From the NCBI RefSeq assembly GCF_964355755.1, contig NC_092678.1:16342922-16402921 (forward strand): a stretch of DNA of 60,000 nt. Direction: 5' to 3'. Below are positions 1-10,709 of the stretch, one piece after another (within the stretch, counting starts at the first letter, position 1; the number at the start of each line of letters is the position of its first letter). The translations under genes were made by a program, and so were the position numbers. The DNA comes from Antedon mediterranea (lineage: Eukaryota; Echinodermata; Crinoidea; Comatulida; Antedonidae). The notes under the pieces were generated by a model. It saw only the letters and a program-made list of their open reading frames with translations, was not told the DNA's origin and made no database searches.

Positions 1-589
1 CATATGCGACATTTAACATTTTTCGAGTAGGCTAGTACACTGTACTGTAATTACATAGGCCAATATGCATGGCCCACTTTTCTCTTAACAGTTAATTGTG
101 TTTCTGAGGATCCAAGCTGATTCATTGAATCTTTGAAATTGGAAGGAAATATATTTTACAGTACTGTATATTATTCTTCTGATGAGAATAAACAATGACA
201 AATCAATCATCAATCATACCAGGCCACCATCAGCAGGCAAGGCTCAGCCTCTGCTAACCACCCTAGCTAGGCCTACTTATTTAATAGGATCAAGTGTAGT
301 CCAGATAGGACTACTAGCCTAGAATGATTCTAACCTCTTGGAATGAAGACAATGGCATTGCGGTTGGTTTATCAGCAGTGCGAAACCAACAGTCGGAGCA
401 GGAAGTCTTTCTAGCTGGTTGATGGAGGCCAACTATTTTTAGGCTAAATTATTTTACATTTTAATGATTAAAGTAATGTATTGTACTAATTTAAATTATT
501 TGTTAGAAACAAAGTTGTGTATAGGCCTAGTATATGTATGTAGGCCTATCACTGTAGTTTAATATATGTTCAAAAAACAATTTTACATT
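1..589. other. left flank, not homologous to the other H1-H2B spacer
   Basis: From about 590 onward the sequence aligns with the H2B downstream spacer of unit 2 (about 11965 onward), but 1-589 has no counterpart in the spacers at 10700-11960 or 21100-22450. It is AT-rich with a short GC-richer patch (about 218-280) and an imperfect inverted TTGGTTT/AAACCAA pair near 364-390. No gene is seen. It is either the edge of the tandem cluster or another insertion into it. Confidence 0.5.
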
Positions 590-716
590 GTTTGAAACGA
601 TTCAATTGTGTAATCATGGATTCATAATCATGGTATTTAAAAAAACAAAAGAAACTCAGTTTTTTGTTAAAAGCAAATAAAATAGTTTATACATTTCATT
701 TACCGGTTTAGCTAAT

Positions 717-756
717 AAAATCTCTTTTGGGACATGTGGTGGCTCTGAAAAGAGCC
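717..756 (-). terminator. H2B (unit 1) histone 3' stem-loop and downstream element
   Basis: On the minus strand GGCTCTTTTCAGAGCC (741-756) is a 6-bp stem with a 4-nt TTTC loop, the SLBP-binding hairpin, followed by ACCA. The AAAAGAGAT purine element (720-728) would pair with U7 snRNA. It lies 30 bp past the H2B stop, so the mRNA is expected to end a few bases beyond the hairpin without poly(A). Confidence 0.95.
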
Positions 757-785
757 GTTTGGTTTGAAATTCAGCAAAATGATGT

Positions 786-1154
786 TTACTTGGAGCTGGT
801 GTATTTGGTGACAGCCTTGGTACCCTCAGAGACGGCATGCTTAGCCAATTCACCAGGAAGCAATAGACGGACAGCGGTCTGGACTTCCCTGCTAGTGATG
901 GTAGATTTTTTGTTGTAGTGAGCAAGACGAGATGCTTCTCCTGCAATACGTTCGAAGATATCGTTGACGAAACTGTTCATGATTCCCATGGCTTTGCTGG
1001 AGATACCAGTGTCTGGGTGAACTTGCTTCAACACCTTGTAGATATAGATGCTGTAGCTTTCTTTTCGCTTACGTTTCCTCTTCTTGTCAGTAGTTCTTAC
1101 AGCCTTAGCCTTACCGGCTTTCTTGGCAGCTTTTCCTGAAGTTTTTGGTGGCAT
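786..1154 (-). CDS. H2B: histone H2B, unit 1
   Basis: A 122-residue core histone H2B that dimerises with H2A in the nucleosome. The basic tail (residues 1-30, with the [10 protein letters not shown] run) is followed by the histone fold from about 35 to 100 and the C-terminal helix ending AVTKYTSSK, which holds the conserved ubiquitylated lysine. MPPK at the start matches invertebrate H2B, and no other in-frame ATG precedes it. Compared with units 2 and 3 it has Lys instead of Arg in ISS(K/R)AMG. It is intronless and followed by a histone stem-loop, so it is a replication-dependent gene. The promoter has an octamer but only a weak AATAAAAA TATA-like box. Confidence 0.98.
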   Translation of the reverse strand: MPPKTSGKAAKKAGKAKAVRTTDKKRKRKRKESYSIYIYKVLKQVHPDTGISSKAMGIMNSFVNDIFERIAGEASRLAHYNKKSTITSREVQTAVRLLLPGELAKHAVSEGTKAVTKYTSSK

Positions 1155-1215
1155 GATTTTAGTAACTACGATACGATGAGTAAAGTAATCAAGTGAAGAT
1201 TTTCATATCGCCCAG

Positions 1216-1290
1216 TGTTTTTATTGAGTTTGATATGCAAATGAGGTTTTCCAGTTAGGCTCGCTTGTCGACGCCATTCAATTGGTTGTT
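1216..1290 (-). promoter_or_regulatory. H2B promoter, unit 1
   Basis: Reading the minus strand: CCAAT (1281-1285), then CTCATTTGCATA with the Oct-1 octamer ATTTGCAT (1235-1242) in the orientation typical of H2B genes, then AATAAAAAC (1218-1226) where unit 2 has TATAAATAC. The ATG is about 65 bp further. The block is conserved in all three units. Confidence 0.85.
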
Positions 1291-2250
1291 GACTGCGCGC
1301 AATTTATTGAATGTACAAAACAAAAGCTTACTTGTTCTTTCTTTGTTAACATTTGGAGGGAAGAAGACAACTAAAACACCTTATCTTTTTACAGTACTGT
1401 ATTGAGTATTTGTAATTTTTGTATGTATGCTTCATTTTGTACCTACCACCAATACAATGGTGTACTTTACGAACACAAAAGGTAGGATAAAAATTGAAAA
1501 TGTACCTCACAATGTGAACTATTTGGTGTATATTGTAATAAATAATCTGATATCTTGTCCTTACATAACATAAATACAGTACAACTTCAAGTGGTTTTTC
1601 AATATACCGTATTAATAAATAATATCAATCAATTGAAAAAATAATTTTTTTATATAACAAAAAAATGTTTAGTAAACCGTTTTTAATAATGTATGAAAAC
1701 AACCAGTACATTTATTTTATTCTTATGTGCGTGTTTAATAAAATGGTGTGGTACGTCATTCATTTTAAAATAGTAAAAAATGTAATTCTCATCCCGAATA
1801 CTGTATAGTACATGTACAAATAATTTCAAGAGGTGGAAAATGAAAGGTTGCACAGTACATGTATTATTATGGATTAGTCAAATGGGAACAGACAAAACAC
1901 ATGTACAGCAGAGCAACAAGGCACATTCATTTTGATTCGCTTTAACTGTAGTACTTTGTGTATTTTATATGTAAACTGACTTTGGGGTTGGGTTAACCAA
2001 CTCAGCTATAGAGTGAGTGATTATAGACGGAATAAAAAACGAAATGAAAGTTTTAATTTATATAGACAATTCATGAGAAAAAAATTTGCAATTACAGTAG
2101 TAAGTATACTTAATGTATGTACTGTATTTTTACCTGTTTTTCATATTAGATTATATTGTAGGCCTATCAGTTTATATACTAAGCTTGACTTTATGTATAT
2201 TAAATATTATATGGTAGAGAAACACAACAAATAAAGTAGACAATTGCTAA
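1291..2250. other. H2B-H3 spacer, unit 1
   Basis: AT-rich spacer, collinear with unit 2 except for the 762-bp insertion there (13120-13881) and small indels. It includes ACAGTACTGTA near 1392. I see no gene; short ORFs here are not conserved between units. Confidence 0.6.
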
Positions 2251-2254
2251 TTTC

Positions 2255-2290
2255 ATCTCTTTTGTACATATTGCGGCTCTGAAAAGAGCC
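2255..2290 (-). terminator. H3 (unit 1) histone 3' stem-loop and downstream element
   Basis: Stem-loop GGCTCTTTTCAGAGCC at 2275-2290 and purine element AAAAGAGAT at 2255-2263, both on the minus strand. The hairpin is followed by GCAA rather than the ACCA seen after most others. Confidence 0.95.
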
Positions 2291-2318
2291 TTTTGGTTTG
2301 AGAAAACGGAGAATTGTC

Positions 2319-2738
<420 letters not shown>

Positions 2739-2778
2739 TCAACTAATAAAATTGATATCAAAATTGTTTAAATTCGTG

Positions 2779-2980
2779 CGTTTATAAGGACCTATGGTTT
2801 CAAGGGTAATTAACTACAAGCCATACGATTGGCTAAATGAAAACTTGAATTTCTTTGTTATTTAAACAGGAATCAAGTGATTGGCTAAATTTTACAGTTT
2901 AGAACACGTCCGCAGTTATGTTTTCAATGTGGCGGGAGTTCTCTCTGACTAACAGATAAACAAAACGAATTCTATTGGTT
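2779..2980 (-). promoter_or_regulatory. H3 promoter, unit 1
   Basis: On the minus strand TATAAA at 2781-2786, preceded by three CCAAT boxes (2828-2832, 2880-2884, 2974-2978). Two CACGTCCG words (around 2904 and 2999, plus-strand reading) flank the distal part; GGACGTG also occurs upstream of the H4 genes, so it may be a shared element. Confidence 0.8.
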
Positions 2981-3029
2981 AAAATCTATGGCTAAGAACA
3001 CGTCCGGAGCTCACCAAGATATTGCGCCT

Positions 3030-4040
3030 TTTTTAAGAGTTTTTGGTTAATAAAATTAGACGTTTCTTTGTCATTTTATATACAGTATAAGTGAATAAAG
3101 TATTTTGTTTCTTTTTTTACAGTACATAATGTTATTTGTATTATTATTGTTATATATATTAAATTATGTTATTTAATCTTAATTTTTTTATGTTTTTTGG
3201 GATACTGTATTTTAGGCTTCTGCTATCTGATGATAATGTAGAAATTAAAAACGAACATTTGATATATCCATTTCTCTTTTTACTTTTAAATCAGTCTTAT
3301 ATCTTTGCTTTTTTATCCAAACGACGATGCTCTTTTTAAATTTCATTTAATTCATTGTTTGTTGCAAACATGTCACTCTTCTTTGTGTAGTCAATTCTGT
3401 TTATAACTACAGTATTTATTTGTACTATGTTTATAAAAAATGATATATACAAGGTTTTATGTGTTCTATTTGTATGCTTTTTCAGGGCAAGAAACGTGGT
3501 TTATTTTTGTGTTAAAAGTGAACATTTCATTCGTACTTTGTATGTTCTATATACTTCTTCTTTCTTGGAGATCCAAGAAACAATTATTATATATGGCCTT
3601 TGGTCCAAATAATATACAATGTAATACAATATTAAATAAATATCAGTTGAGTGCGTTTAAAAATTCTGTTCTATGTTTAGTTGTTTATATAAAAGGAAAA
3701 CATATATTTAGTTCTAATATCTGAATAAAATGGACAAACTAAAGTGAAATGATATTCATCTTCAATTGATTGTAAAGCACATAATTTGCATATATACAGT
3801 ATTATATAACATGGAAATACAGTATATATCTATCCATTAAAATTAGTGTAATACTGTAAATAATGTCGAGGATAATAAACAACACATACAAGAAACTGTT
3901 TTATCTAATTTGTAGATGATGGATGGTAAAAGCAAAATATTGAAATAAACCCCTTTATTTTGAAGATTTCACACATAAATTAGCTTTTTGGTTTTAAATG
4001 TGAACACAGTACTGTATTTATATTATATTGTTACTTTGTG
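3030..4040. other. H3-H2A spacer, unit 1
   Basis: AT-rich spacer, alignable with unit 2 (15220-15880), which lacks several pieces of it, notably about 3560-3780. No conserved ORF. The longest frame (94 codons at 3440-3724) is lost in unit 2. Confidence 0.6.
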
Positions 4041-4048
4041 CTAATTCA

Positions 4049-4084
4049 ATTTCTTTTGGACAAGTGGTGGCTCTGAAAAGAGCC
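4049..4084 (-). terminator. H2A (unit 1) histone 3' stem-loop and downstream element
   Basis: Stem-loop at 4069-4084 on the minus strand followed by ACCA. The purine element here is AAAAGAAAT (4049-4057), one base different from the AAAGAGAT of the other genes. Confidence 0.93.
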
Positions 4085-4119
4085 GTTTGGTTTGAGAATG
4101 CTGTTAGCAGTACGATGAT

Positions 4120-4509
<390 letters not shown>

Positions 4510-4560
4510 TTATTGTATTTCGGTATATTCGAAAATAATGATGATTCAAACAGTACCCGG

Positions 4561-4670
4561 TCTTTTATAGCCGCCTGTGGTTCGCCCTACAGAAATCCTG
4601 TACTGATGTGACCAATCACGGTCGTCCGCGCTGTAGGCGGTAACCACTTCTATTGTGATTGTTCTATTGG
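4561..4670 (-). promoter_or_regulatory. H2A promoter, unit 1
   Basis: On the minus strand TATAAAAGA at 4561-4569, about 65 bp upstream of the ATG. A CCAAT box lies at 4666-4670 (minus) and another in plus orientation at 4612-4616. A CGTCCGCGCTG block (4623 onward) between them is kept in unit 2. Confidence 0.8.
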
Positions 4671-4689
4671 GTAGACGTTCTTTGTTATT

Positions 4690-5371
4690 TTGGCGCAAAT
4701 TTACAAAATATCATCAATACATACAAATACTGTACATTCATAATATTTAGCAGCAGGAAAAGGTAACATTTTCAGCTGATTTGCACTTTATGATAACAGA
4801 AACACATTACAAATTTAACAACGGTTAAATTTGAATTCATCGTAACATTTTAATCTGTAAATTTGAAAAACAATGTAAAGTAAATTTATATTTATAAAAC
4901 AATTTTTTCATAAATGTAATATACAAGACCAGTTAAATATCCAAAATTCAACCTGATCCTACCAAAGTACATACTACTACTGTATTACAAAGTACCTTAT
5001 CGATTTTATGCTCACATAAATAATGATTAACCTGGTAATAAATATGAACTATCCCCCACTGAAACAATTACAAGCATGTACTTTTATGAACATTTGGCAA
5101 ACACCATGCATAGCTTCTTAAAAATAATAAATAACATTGTGAAAGAGTCCAAATTATATTTGTTATGCAATAACAATATTATATAGGCCAATGTGAACAT
5201 GAGCATCATGATGTAATTATATTGTTAAAATATGTTTTCGGATACTCAAATAATTTACTTGATGAAGAGTGTAAAATAGTAAAATAGTGTGAAAATATTT
5301 TGGATAGTTTTTGTAAAAGATACCTAAAAAGAGCATGGAAATTTCGAAATGTTGTTATCTACTTTGCTACA
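4690..5371. other. H2A-H4 spacer, first part, unit 1
   Basis: AT-rich, closely collinear with 16520-17620 of unit 2 once the 342-bp insertion there is removed. No gene seen. Confidence 0.6.
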
Positions 5372-5375
5372 TTAA

Positions 5376-6001
5376 AGACCCCTTCCCTGCAATTTTGGAC
5401 GTTTTTTGGAAAATAATACATATATATCACTTTAAAAACATTAAACCATGTCATTCCTTGTCTTAAATGTACGTTTTATGGTAAATTATGATAAAAAGTG
5501 AGAAACAATGCACTACCTAAGTAGCTCGCGGCGATCGACCTCTCGTGGACGGTCTCAGGCCTAGCCTAGCTAGGCTTAGTTTTGTAGGCCTAGCTGGTAA
5601 ACATCGGTAACGTACGAACATCGTACGCTAGCTATATACCTAGCCTGACGTTGTATAGTTGCTGCATTAATTGTCTTTCTATTTTTGCCAGACTCCGTTG
5701 ATACAAATTGGGGAAAACCCGGTATTTTCGCTGAAAAGTTAGGAGTCTTCCATTTGTTTTGGCTTCACGATCGATCGAAAAGTGGGCGAATTACAGGTGA
5801 AAAACAACAATATCAATCCGCGCGCAATGCATTTTGGGATTTATAGCGGGCCGCTATAATTATTAAAATCGATTTATTTTTCACATTTTTAACCGTTTAA
5901 AGACGAAAAAAGTTATCGCAATAGGACCATATAGTATTATTTTTACATTAAATATAGTTTGTGATCTTAAATTAGATCTAAAAAACGTAGGGAATGGGGC
6001 T
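5376..6001. mobile_element. MITE with TTAA target duplication
   Basis: A 626-bp insertion absent from unit 2, where the empty site reads ACATTAAGTAAATT (about 17610). TTAA at 5372-5375 and 6002-6005 flanks it. Its ends are inverted: AGACCCCTTCCCT on the left, and AGCCCCATTCCCT when the right end is read in reverse complement. No transposase is encoded. TTAA duplication is the rule for piggyBac-type elements, but the termini do not let me assign the superfamily. Confidence 0.8.
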
Positions 6002-6005
6002 TTAA

Positions 6006-6490
6006 GTAAATTGAAAAGGAGTGGGGAAGGAGGTTGGTGGGTTTTCGTAATAAGTTGTGTTTATCAGTGGATTTTATTTAATACACTTTTACTACAGTAT
6101 ATTTAGTTTTGTATTCATTTGTGTAAAGTAATGATCTACTGTATGTATCGATTTAAATTGAGGGATTGGTGGGGGAAGAGGGGTAGGATAGGGGTTGATA
6201 GTTGTTTGTTTTTGCCTTTATTTTATACTTTTCTATATATAATTAATTGTTAAATTGTTATTGTGAAGGATGCACCATTGTGCTAAGTGTGCCACCGATC
6301 TAAAGGTGTAATTCCAAATAAATAAATTGTTTGCATGGTGAAATCAAATGTTAATATAGACACACTTTCATTTAATCTACGACATTTATTTTGTTATACA
6401 GTATCAATTGTAATGGCTAATGTGAACATGATGTAGATTCACGTTGTGAATCAATGTTGATTTGGATTATTCATATTATATATAGATATT
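6006..6490. other. H2A-H4 spacer, second part, unit 1
   Basis: Collinear with unit 2 (17614-17965 and 18557-18645). Around 6362-6402 unit 2 carries an unrelated insert instead. No gene seen. Confidence 0.55.
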
Positions 6491-6499
6491 AGCAAACAA

Positions 6500-6535
6500 A
6501 TCTCTTTTGCACATGTGGTGGCTCTGAAAAGAGCC
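6500..6535 (-). terminator. H4 (unit 1) histone 3' stem-loop and downstream element
   Basis: Stem-loop at 6520-6535, ACCA after it, and AAAAGAGAT at 6500-6508, all on the minus strand, 26 bp past the stop. Confidence 0.95.
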
Positions 6536-6561
6536 GTTTGGTTTGAAATGTGTTGAACTGC

Positions 6562-6888
<327 letters not shown>

Positions 6889-6942
6889 TTATTTTCTTCG
6901 AAGACAAATTCGAAATTATGCTAACCGTTTTGAAAATAGACG

Positions 6943-7128
6943 TAATTATATAGCAAATGCGGACGTGAATTTGGACTGCTCTACCTGACCTTTGTACCGA
7001 AACGCAAATAGCCTTTGTATATATTTTTGGTGGGAAAAAAGCCTACAAAAACACGGTACTTTCTCGTTATCTTTTGTCATCAACGTAAACGGAAAGCAGT
7101 TGTTTTTGTATTGAATTTTGGTGGGAAA
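6943..7128 (-). promoter_or_regulatory. H4 promoter and upstream repeats, unit 1
   Basis: On the minus strand TATATAAT at 6945-6952, about 70 bp upstream of the ATG, and CACGTCC at 6961-6967 just beyond it. The 13-mer TTTTGGTGGGAAA (plus reading) occurs twice, at 7025-7037 and 7116-7128, and the same pair is kept in unit 2. Its reverse, TTTCCCACC, resembles but does not match an E2F site. Confidence 0.7.
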
Positions 7129-7299
7129 TACAAGGTGTTTTTTTTGACAGGCAATTCAGATTCAGAATCTCTTAGCTTTCTATATACAGTACTGTATTTC
7201 CTCCACGGTTTCAACGTATTTATTTTGTCGAAATCAAATTTGTTTCATTGCAGCTGTGTTTGTGCGATATTCGGAAGCGATTCTTCTATATGTTGATAA

Positions 7300-7787
7300 A
7301 AATATATAACAGCAGTTGCATTAATTTCTTTCAAGATATTAAACATTATAAAAGATGTACAATTTCTTTCATAAACATAATTATATATTATAATATTTAC
7401 ATTTTAAAGATATGCAATTTAGATTAAATAAATAAAATACATATAAAAGTACATTCTTTGATTCTTTAGTATAAACACCTCAGCTTGTATCATATAATGA
7501 TGACACGAGATAAGGATGATCAAATGTTCAACCTGGTTCATTCAGTAGATTAACTTTTCATTTGTCAAAATTAAAGGTTCAAACATTTGTTCATAAATTA
7601 TAATAAATTTTATACAGTTTATGTTAACAGTAATTTACAATCAAATTATACCCGTGTATACGGTGAAAGGAATAGCTATCCAATCGAACCTAAAAACAAC
7701 GTAGGAGGGCGATTAATTGATAATCAACACCAGTTGCATTTAATTAGTTGCATGCACTCAATCAAAGCATCTCAAGATAGTTATGTT
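7300..7787. other. H4-H1 spacer, first part, unit 1
   Basis: AT-rich, collinear with 19420-20095 of unit 2 apart from the 185-bp insertion there. A 118-codon plus-strand frame (7587-7943) runs out of this spacer into the retrotransposon insertion, so it cannot exist in unit 2 and is not a gene. Confidence 0.6.
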
Positions 7788-7793
7788 TTAATT

Positions 7794-9667
7794 ATTATTA
7801 TTATTATTTATTGCCAAAAACCAGTTACAAAAAAACAAAACACAGAAACTAAGGGAGTAGGCAGGAACCTAAAAGTGAACCTAATCACTATAACAAGAGT
7901 TCAGGTTCCGTACTCCCAAAGTAACAACAATGATATAAAATAAACTATATAAAAATATTTAAAAAACAAATAGACGAATCAACAGTGTCAATATAAAATA
8001 AACGGATAAAATACATAATAGTCGATTCAACAAAGTCAATATAAAACATGTGATTTAAGTGAATTTAAAAATATTTGAAAACTGTCTAAAATTAAAGAAT
8101 TTTTAATCATTTCCGGTAATTCTTCCCACAACCTAGGGAATATATTAATAGCGGAATGATGAAGACAATTGGTTCGAGCATAGTGATGAATGAACTTAAG
8201 TGTATCAAGGTGACGGCCATTAACAACTAAAGATTGACGAACACTACTACAATCAACCGTTCCAATAAGTGATTTACAAACAAAGGATAACAGAAGATAA
8301 TTTCTTCGATTAGATAGTGTAGGCCAATTTAGCTTAGTGAGACGTTCCTCGTATTCCATTTCACCTCTTGTTTGTTTAAGGACAAGCCTAGTAGCCCTTC
8401 GCTGGACTGCCCCGATACGTTCTGTAAGTTTTTTGGTTCGAGGCAACCACGCTGGGACACCATATTCAAATCATCAAATTCAATGAGAGCTTTATAGAGT
8501 GAGAAAATAGCTGAAGGGGATGATCCTCCTGCAATACTAGTAATAAAACCCAACATTCGATTTGAACGAGAAATAATTAAGTTTACATGGTCATCCCAAG
8601 TAAGTTCACTATTAATCGTGACCCCCAGATGACAATGACTAGATACGGATTTAATAGGCAAGTCATTTATACGATAAACAGGTCTATACTCTTTCCTTGA
8701 TCTTGTAATGTGGAGAACCTTGGTTTTATTTAAGTTAAGCTCCATTTCATTTAGATCACACCAAGAGGAAAGCCTGATCAGATCGCACTGAAGAACAACT
8801 TCATCGTCTACAGTAAATATATTTCTATAAATTATCGTGTCATCGGCAAACAATGCACATGGAGAAATAATAGATGAGGGAAGGTCATTTATAAATAAGT
8901 TAAAAATAAGGGGTCCAAGTACGCTGCCCTGTGGTATGCCAGAGGTAACTGGGGATGATGGGCTAATGGATCCTTGATACAAGACTCTTTGGGAACGTCC
9001 CAATAGAAATGACTTGATCCATTTCCAGACATTGCCTCTGATATTAAAGTGGCTAGCCAGCTTATTTAAAATAATATGGTGAGGCAGTTTATCAAACGCT
9101 TTGGCATAGTCGAGAAAGATAACATCAATTCTGGGGGCTTTAGTTTTATCTAGCGAAGATGCCCAGGAATGAGTTAGGTTGGTAAGTTGGGTAACACAGG
9201 AACGTGAGGGGAAAAACCGTGCTGGACATCAGTAATTGGACAATTATAAGCAACGTGATCAGATATACTTGAAAACAGTATTTTTTCAAGCAGTTTCGAA
9301 CAAATAGGGGTAAGGGATATTGGTCTGTAATTACAAATTGCATTTTTATCACCAGATTTAAATACAGGAGTGATATGGGACATTTTCCACTTAGCGGGGA
9401 TTTCCCCCATACGCAGGGACAAGTTAAACAAATTAAATAATGGTGGAGCAATAAATTCGGAAGCAGATTTCAATATGTATGGATGCACGGAATCAGGACC
9501 TAGAGATTTATTAGATGAAAGTCCATTAATCACCTTCTCAACATTGTAGACGTTAAAGTTAAGTTGAGAAAGTTCAGGGATTGGGACATTACAAACCAGA
9601 GGTTCACAGCTGGGAATTATGGGTGAGTTAAAAACAGAAACAAAAAAATCATTAAATGATAATTTAA
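7794..9667 (-). mobile_element. degenerate non-LTR retrotransposon (LINE), 5'-truncated
   Basis: A 1874-bp insertion absent from unit 2. It is flanked by TTAATT (7788-7793 and 9668-9673). On the minus strand it ends in a short (TAA)n tail next to the left flank, as in I/Jockey/CR1-type LINEs. It holds reverse transcriptase remains but no endonuclease domain, consistent with 5' truncation during target-primed integration. Confidence 0.88.
8036..9650 (-). pseudogene. LINE reverse transcriptase pseudogene
   Basis: Remains of an RT on the minus strand. Around 9380-9533 lie the fingers (SLGPDSVHPYILK, then WKMSHITPVFKSGDK and YRPISLTPICSK). Around 9050-9130 are FLDYAKAFDKLPH and nearby residues, then SGIPQGSVLGPLIFNLFIND and the catalytic ALFADDTIIY. 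The thumb follows, with HLGVTI and a C-terminal region ending KSHVLY and a TGA stop at 8036-8038. The frame shifts near 9220 (one base short in a T run) and near 8470, so no intact protein is made. The motif order is that of CR1/Jockey/I-like non-LTR elements; the exact clade needs a tree. Confidence 0.85.
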
Positions 9668-9673
9668 TTAATT

Positions 9674-9880
9674 TAGTATGCTATAATTATTAGGAATCAT
9701 CTTTTATATACATAACTGTAATATTATGTTCAACTTTTTGCAATTTTTATAACAAAAGCAAATGATTGCACTATTGTTTCGTAAATGGATTATAAATAAA
9801 TGTGGTGTATATCCAAATCATCTCGCTATGCATTCATAATATTTTAATAATTCAGTAAAGACTATACGTGAAAGCAATCA
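9674..9880. other. H4-H1 spacer, remainder, unit 1
   Basis: Short AT-rich stretch, collinear with 20104-20275; no feature seen. Confidence 0.5.
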
Positions 9881-9881
9881 A

Positions 9882-9917
9882 ATCTCTTTAGGATATTTGG
9901 TGGCTCTGAAAAGAGCC
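9882..9917 (-). terminator. H1 (unit 1) histone 3' stem-loop and downstream element
   Basis: Stem-loop at 9902-9917 and AAAGAGAT at 9882-9889 on the minus strand. ACCA follows the hairpin. Confidence 0.95.
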
Positions 9918-9945
9918 GTTTGGTTTAAATTTGGGCGTAAATATT

Positions 9946-10512
9946 TTACTTCTTTGCAGCCGCCTTCTTTGGTGATTTTGAAGCCTTTTTAGTTTTCGGC
10001 TTTTTAGGCTTCTTGGTTTTTGGCTTCTTTGCAGGAGATTTAGCCTTAGAAGATGGCTTCTTTTTCTCCGACTTCTTTGCCTTTTTAGGTGACTTGGTAG
10101 CCTTCTTTGCAGCTGGTTTCTTCGCCTTCTTTGCAGCTGGTTTTTTGGTCTTCGTTGCTTTCTTCTCCTTATCTGTAGCTGCCTTCTTCTTAGCTTTTTC
10201 CTTCTTTGCCTTTGCAGCCGCATCAGCTTTTGCTGCAGCCTGGTTTAGCTTGAATGAACCACTGGCTCCAGTACCCTTAGGCTGGACCAGTTTGTTGCTC
10301 TCGACTCCGCGTTTCAACGCCATACGGAGATGGGTTTTCATGTTGGCGGGATCTACTTTGTAGTTGGCTAGAATGTACTTAGCAATAGCCTGACGAGATG
10401 AACCGTTTCTTTCCTTCAAAGCACCAATTGCTGCCGAAATCATGTCGATGTAAGTAGGGTGAGCAGCAGGCTTCTTTGCTGCAGCCTTCTTAGTTTTAGT
10501 TTTATCAGCCAT
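9946..10512 (-). CDS. H1: linker histone H1, unit 1
   Basis: A 188-residue linker histone. A short basic N-tail is followed by the winged-helix globular domain (about 18-90, [20 protein letters not shown] to GASGSFKL), then a Lys/Ala/Pro-rich tail with SPKK and SPAKK motifs, the usual CDK sites. It binds linker DNA at the nucleosome dyad. The start is the ATG at 10510-10512; the frame extends nine codons upstream only from a GTG. It differs from unit 2 by lacking a PKK triplet and by two Thr residues (Ser and Ala there). H1 is the most variable member of the quintet. Confidence 0.97.
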   Translation of the reverse strand: MADKTKTKKAAAKKPAAHPTYIDMISAAIGALKERNGSSRQAIAKYILANYKVDPANMKTHLRMALKRGVESNKLVQPKGTGASGSFKLNQAAAKADAAAKAKKEKAKKKAATDKEKKATKTKKPAAKKAKKPAAKKATKSPKKAKKSEKKKPSSKAKSPAKKPKTKKPKKPKTKKASKSPKKAAAKK

Positions 10513-10589
10513 CTGAGATAGGTAACACACTTTTAGCACGAATCAAATAGCAGGTTAAAATATTATGATAAAAGTTCAAAATTGAAAGC

Positions 10590-10705
10590 TAGCTTTATAT
10601 CGATGTTGCGGACCTATACTAAAGCAACCGTATTGTTTCCCAGACCGCCTTTTTGTGTTGCAATATTTAAAATGATTTTTACAAATATTGTGTTTGTTAT
10701 TGGCT
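10590..10705 (-). promoter_or_regulatory. H1 promoter, unit 1
   Basis: On the minus strand TATAAAG at 10593-10599, an AACACAAAAA stretch at 10650-10659 beside GGCGGTCTGGG (reminiscent of the H1 AAACACA box) and CCAAT at 10699-10703. In unit 2 the AACACA core is changed to GCACACA. Confidence 0.7.
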
Positions 10706-10709
10706 TAAT

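Noticed and set aside
7587-7943. 118-codon plus-strand ORF in the H4-H1 spacer
   Set aside because: It crosses the boundary of the LINE insertion, so it is a chance join without a counterpart in unit 2.
9888-10223. Arg-rich ORF overlapping H1 on the same strand
   Set aside because: It is a frame-shifted shadow of the Lys-rich H1 tail (AAG repeats read as AGR).
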